This document shows, in pieces, positions 63,601 to 64,000 of a DNA stretch of 64,000 nt. The notes beneath the pieces are model-generated. The model worked only from the letters and a program-made list of their open reading frames with translations. It was not told where the DNA came from and did not search any database. The DNA is taken from assembly GCA_008000375.1 (NCBI GenBank), contig SMOI01000025.1, positions 141,901 to 205,900 of the forward strand, read 5' to 3'. This DNA is from Poteriospumella lacustris. Lineage: Eukaryota; Sar; Chrysophyceae; Chromulinales; Dinobryaceae. The translations under genes and the position numbers were made by a program. Each line of letters begins with the position of its first letter. The stretch's first letter is position 1.

Positions 63601-64000
63601 AGTCGCGATTGCAACTCTTCTGATCCGAACACTTGAATACAATTCAAGTCTTCCATTGCATCAATTCCTTTCACGCGATGATTCAATTCTCGAATGTCTT
63701 CAACGGGGTTCAAGACAATCTCATCATCATCATCCATTTCAAATGGAAAAGTTCCATCTATCGCTTGACGGGTCGCCATCACTTTGTCAATACTACCCAT
63801 TGTCACCTCAACATTTGTTGTGGCCGCAACATTTGTTAAAGCTATTGACTCTGGTGTACATTGAATCAAAGCAGGAGATTCCATCTCACTCAAGGAATGA
63901 AACAAATCCATTTCTCGTGGAACTACGAATTCACTGTCAAGTTCCTCATCCATTGGATGTTCTTCAAAGAAACTTTGAAATTTGCTCAGAAGGCAATGGT
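60696..64000 (-). CDS. Retrotransposon pol polyprotein (RT, RNase H, integrase, chromodomain), 5' incomplete
   Basis: The open frame continues through the right edge; about 1100 codons are visible. Reverse transcriptase has the YMDD catalytic box and the upstream LxxLLVPKxD-type and RVPMGVASAP motifs. RNase H starts at LFLQTDASDYGIGA with its first catalytic Asp. Integrase has an HHCC-type zinc finger (GHHGVD ... CSVCQKH) and a D,D,E core in SIDTMG, LRSDNGSQYVN and EENGISERVN. The C-terminus carries a GPF/Y-like segment (WKGPFRI) and a chromodomain (FLIKWLGW, ATWEPYDN). All visible catalytic residues are intact. The stop is about 65 bp before the LTR. Protease and gag are not in the window. 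Confidence 0.93.
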   Translation of the reverse strand, partial: HCLLSKFQSFFEEHPMDEELDSEFVVPREMDLFHSLSEMESPALIQCTPESIALTNVAATTNVEVTMGSIDKVMATRQAIDGTFPFEMDDDDEIVLNPVEDIRELNHRVKGIDAMEDLNCIQVFGSEELQSRLRLLCHEFRHVFSMKLNKEPARIKPLTLEVDEVKWRSRANQGPPRPQSFQKLKDLQRDLRDLLDMGVIQLSKCPYYSQVLLVPKPDNTWRLCIDYRRLNDATMKCSWPLPKISDILSRIGESKSTLFCKMDATKGYYQAPLHESARPFTAFTTTQGIYEWTRVPMGVASAPSHFHQQLAEEVLSNLLYRQVELYMDDILVHAQTEDELLVRLREVFERLSEYNITLNPKKCFFGMAKVEFLGHEIDATGITMSDEKIQKVQDFQKPLTGRTLRSFIGLANYFRDHIANLSLLLKPLYSATQNIKKHAKVVWTSQMERSFDNVKEAIANCPKLYHLDNDLPLFLQTDASDYGIGAYLFQSVKDEAGETKQLPIYFISKSLTGAQLNWSTPEKEAYAIFYALTKLEPWLLDRVFTLQTDHANLIFHSSNGSRKVLRWKIWMQQFQMKVEFIQGKDNGVADTLSRAPVMEDAPEVIQLLAFNFGDEIPPVYRQLIAQAHNDAVGHHGVDITLAKLRGMLKKLREKGRLEQYNADTQQAIADEKWPYMRQHVAKFVKTCSVCQKHSERRVPHVRVEPFTTNAMAPMELLSIDTMGPFPESEEGYCHVVVIIDCFSRFVELYPVKSTSAMEAAKCLLNHCGRYGVPARLRSDNGSQYVNGVIDMLMEMMVVEHELTLPYSHEENGISERVNKEVLKHLVNFIFQNDQTVDEWEWYIPLVQRIINATKHEALGMSPSEIVFGNRIDLDRGVLVPGHVELNDSNTSMDINAWAEKMQTKQEELIAVAARVQSELVKKNIKTRLKRKRDSLEDKEKVSSSRENKQSKTSSVEMSFAIGELVLLKHLAQKSKLEIPWKGPFRIVAIDGSAVDIQDLVTSKVRSVHVSNLAKYLPDEKMDPRQVAAKDKRQYVVEAILRYERPTKGKARSNYKFLIKWLGWPEEEATWEPYDNVKNNAILHKFLRENNMDEMIPRQFV

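Larger units (their letters stand above)
60425..64000 (-). mobile_element. Ty3/gypsy LTR retrotransposon, chromovirus type, partial (runs off the right edge)
   Basis: A minus-strand LTR retrotransposon entering from the right edge. It has a 3' LTR (60425-60630), a purine-rich tract next to it (plus-strand pyrimidines at about 60634-60657), and one long pol frame with the order reverse transcriptase, RNase H, integrase, chromodomain. RT before integrase defines Ty3/gypsy, and the C-terminal chromodomain the chromovirus group, which often targets specific chromatin. The base composition is AT-richer than the flanking CCDC40. The frame has no stop in about 1100 codons, so the insertion is probably recent. 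Gag, protease and the 5' LTR lie outside the window. Confidence 0.93.

Noticed and set aside
1-64000. tRNA, rRNA or CRISPR-like arrays
   Set aside because: Reading both strands by eye I found no cloverleaf with A and B boxes, no rRNA segments and no spaced direct repeats. A covariance-model scan would be needed to be certain for small RNAs.

Overview
The window is nuclear DNA of a flagellated unicellular eukaryote. Genes are close together on both strands. Introns are short, about 54-100 nt, with GT..AG ends, and many reading frames run unbroken for 1-4 kb. A secreted protein with long Pro-Ser/Thr-Gln repeats of a type common in heterokonts, and axoneme genes such as CCDC40 and a kinesin, fit a stramenopile-like protist. 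That placement is inference. GC content is uneven: the kinesin, CCDC40 and 27.8-44.8 kb genes are GC-rich, while the retroelement at the right edge is clearly AT-richer.

Left to right. 0.4-4.1 kb: CDKAL1-type tRNA methylthiotransferase and ALG6 glucosyltransferase, both minus strand. 4.4-12.0 kb: a kinesin gene present twice, tail to tail, as a near-perfect palindrome. 12.5-19.5 kb: CaMK-type kinase, PDZ-PX protein, MTHFR-like protein with a membrane tail, Na+/H+ exchanger. 19.7-22.2 kb: a second palindrome carrying a gene of unknown function. 22.5-27.6 kb: Pol III subunit RPC8, PSxQP-repeat secreted protein, ADA2. 27.8-34.3 kb: a 1305-residue protein and a DUF2828/vWA protein. 34.7-39.1 kb: two diverged membrane-protein paralogues, head to head. 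39.8-52.4 kb: a bacterial-type protein of the '3-methyladenine glycosylase-like' family, a polyQ WD-repeat protein, an mARC-like MOSC protein, a small hypothetical gene, an SDR, a TDG/MUG-type glycosylase and a protein I do not recognise. 52.8-56.9 kb: a third palindrome, carrying a DIxG-repeat protein. 57.2-60.4 kb: CCDC40 and the start of a fourth palindrome, whose second arm is cut after 123 bp by a Ty3/gypsy chromovirus-type retroelement that runs off the window.

The main observation is the set of four tail-to-tail inverted gene duplications in 64 kb. The three complete ones share a pattern: coding sequence and introns appear identical between arms, while the 5' outer flanks and the loop-side 3' flanks are recognisably related but diverged. 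That pattern suggests old inverted duplications kept alike by arm-to-arm gene conversion rather than a simple fold-back assembly artefact, though long reads are needed to be certain. The fourth was probably full length before the retroelement inserted exactly at the point where arm identity stops.

Splice sites below were read by eye from reading frame, GT/AG ends and, where possible, family conservation. Residue positions are approximate. No database search was run.
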